From: Leptospira_A soteropolitanensis
Lineage (GTDB): Bacteria > Spirochaetota > Leptospiria > Leptospirales > Leptospiraceae
Direction: 5' to 3' (one strand)
NCBI RefSeq assembly: GCF_026151335.1
Contig: NZ_JAMQPP010000004.1
Length of the DNA: 64,000 bases
Shown: piece by piece, positions 63,453 through 64,000 of the stretch
Layout: the number at the start of each line of letters is the position of its first letter
How positions within the stretch are numbered: the first letter of the stretch is position 1
Position numbers and translations under genes: made by a program
The notes under the pieces: model-generated
Database searches by the model: none
What the model was told of the DNA's origin: nothing
What the model saw: the letters and a program-made list of their open reading frames with translations, nothing else

Positions 63453-63486
63453 TAAAAAAAACCACCCAAGTTTCCTCAGGTGGTTT
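63453..63486 (-). terminator. Rho-independent terminator after the small lipoprotein
   Basis: On the minus strand an AAACCACC/GGTGGTTT stem (63486-63479 with 63466-63459) is followed by a T-run. It ends 17 bases after the lipoprotein stop. This is the clearest factor-independent terminator in the window. Confidence 0.8.
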
Positions 63487-63502
63487 CTGAATTGAGTAGA
63501 AA

Positions 63503-63667
63503 TTATTTAATGTCTCTAGCTCTTGGTTTGAATGCTTCATTCAATTTTGGCTTTTTAGAAGGTTTTGGTTCTTCCACAACTGGCGTTTGTTTAACTTCTT
63601 CGGATGCACAGTTAATCATAAATACGGCCAAAAAAGCAATGATCAGCATAGACGAAATTTTTTTCAT
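63503..63667 (-). CDS. Small lipoprotein (54 residues)
   Basis: Too short for a typical gene finder but well supported: ATG at 63667 with a strong AAGGAG ribosome site, a signal peptide ending in lipobox MINC (lipidated C20), and a terminator right after the stop. The 34-residue mature part is ASEEVKQTP followed by a proline- and lysine-rich tail (VVEEPKPSKKPKLNEAFKPR) and RDIK. Such short basic tails could interact with peptidoglycan or the cell surface; the role is unknown. It is a monocistronic gene. Confidence 0.8.
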   Translation of the reverse strand: MKKISSMLIIAFLAVFMINCASEEVKQTPVVEEPKPSKKPKLNEAFKPRARDIK

Positions 63668-63746
63668 GTTTTTGCTCCTTAGACTAAATTGCCGAGTTTA
63701 GTAAATAAGTCGAGGAAAAAACGACCATTCTTAAAATGGAGGGGAT

Positions 63747-64000
63747 ATGCCTCAAAATAGTCAGTTCTTTGTATTCGAAGGGATCGATGGATCCGGGAAA
63801 ACCACCGTCTCTCGTTTGGTATCAGAAGCACTCCTAACAAAATCCATCCCAAACTTATGGCATAGAGAACCAACGGACAGTGTGTACGGAAAAAAAATAA
63901 GAGAATTCCTACTAGGAAAACTAAAACTCTCAAAAGAAGAACAAATTGAAACATTCATTGCTGATAGGGAGTGTTCTGTAAACGAGGTCATCTTACCGAC
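63747..64000 (+). CDS. tmk: Thymidylate kinase (partial, cut by the window end)
   Basis: Phosphorylates dTMP to dTDP. The visible 84 residues carry the P-loop FEGIDGSGKTT at 10-20, the REPTD segment (normally REPGGT, dTMP site) and LSKEEQIETFIADREC (ADR motif region). The ATG at 63747 has a GGAGGGG site. The C-terminal part, including the lid, is outside the window. Confidence 0.9.
   Translation, partial: MPQNSQFFVFEGIDGSGKTTVSRLVSEALLTKSIPNLWHREPTDSVYGKKIREFLLGKLKLSKEEQIETFIADRECSVNEVILP

Noticed and set aside
1..64000. Mobile element, prophage, CRISPR array or tRNA/rRNA genes
   Set aside because: No transposase, integrase, phage gene, regular repeat array, cloverleaf or rRNA-like sequence was seen; every gap is short and gene order looks like stable core chromosome.

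Overview
This window looks like core chromosome from a spirochaete of the genus Leptospira. The reasons are the CimA-type citramalate synthase, which closely matches the Leptospira isoleucine-pathway enzyme as I remember it, the long (682-residue) IspG, spirochaete-style lipoboxes on small lipoproteins, a protein that looks like the Leptospira-restricted DUF1577 family, and AT-rich DNA (about 40% GC by eye) with many tail-to-head 4-bp gene overlaps. Presence of kdp and alkB would fit a free-living (saprophytic) member, but that is a weak inference. I see no insertion sequence, prophage, CRISPR array, rRNA or tRNA. No gap between genes exceeds about 300 bases; the longest is about 287 bases at 30809-31095.

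Layout. 1-2524: a divergent gene edge, a bactofilin, and recJ overlapping it. 2567-3100: mtnD (methionine salvage). 3201-14765: a 12-gene minus-strand complex I operon, nuoABCDEFHJKLMN, with no nuoG and no nuoI. 14881-19370: rarA, a small Cys-rich protein, a VTT/DedA-like membrane protein, pth, cimA and a small Smr protein, all minus strand. 19392-23900: a receiver-only response regulator and its large membrane histidine kinase, then mutY and a small unknown. 24041-29052: ispG and a DUF2339/DUF3999-like membrane pair on the plus strand. 29156-30808: alkane monooxygenase alkB with a TetR regulator that has a perfect inverted-repeat operator candidate. 31096-42820: a DUF1499 lipoprotein, then carB, a membrane sulfatase-fold protein lacking the sulfatase cysteine, and a giant alpha-2-macroglobulin. 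43003-51935: an outer-membrane barrel protein plus kdpE, kdpD, kdpC, kdpB, kdpA. 52014-55436: a tight three-gene cluster of unknown function. 55530-62006: a Cys-rich lipoprotein, rsmE, a LolA-like protein, guaB, a DUF1577/PilZ-like protein and a cobalamin-type radical SAM protein. 62052-64000: an EAL phosphodiesterase, a 54-residue lipoprotein with its own terminator, and the start of tmk.

How genes work together. The two most informative points are: (1) complex I has the NADH-oxidising subunits E/F and the quinone-site subunits B/C/D, but the operon encodes none of the Fe-S subunits (G, I) that normally wire them together; (2) a directly repeated TTAAGA pair with 11-bp spacing lies 68-84 bp before kdpA and again 70-86 bp before the outer-membrane barrel gene next to kdpE. 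This suggests that KdpE controls both the inner-membrane K+ pump and an outer-membrane pore, a two-membrane potassium uptake regulon. The three unknown genes at 52014-55436 and the thioester macroglobulin without its usual penicillin-binding partner are the best candidates for undescribed biology.
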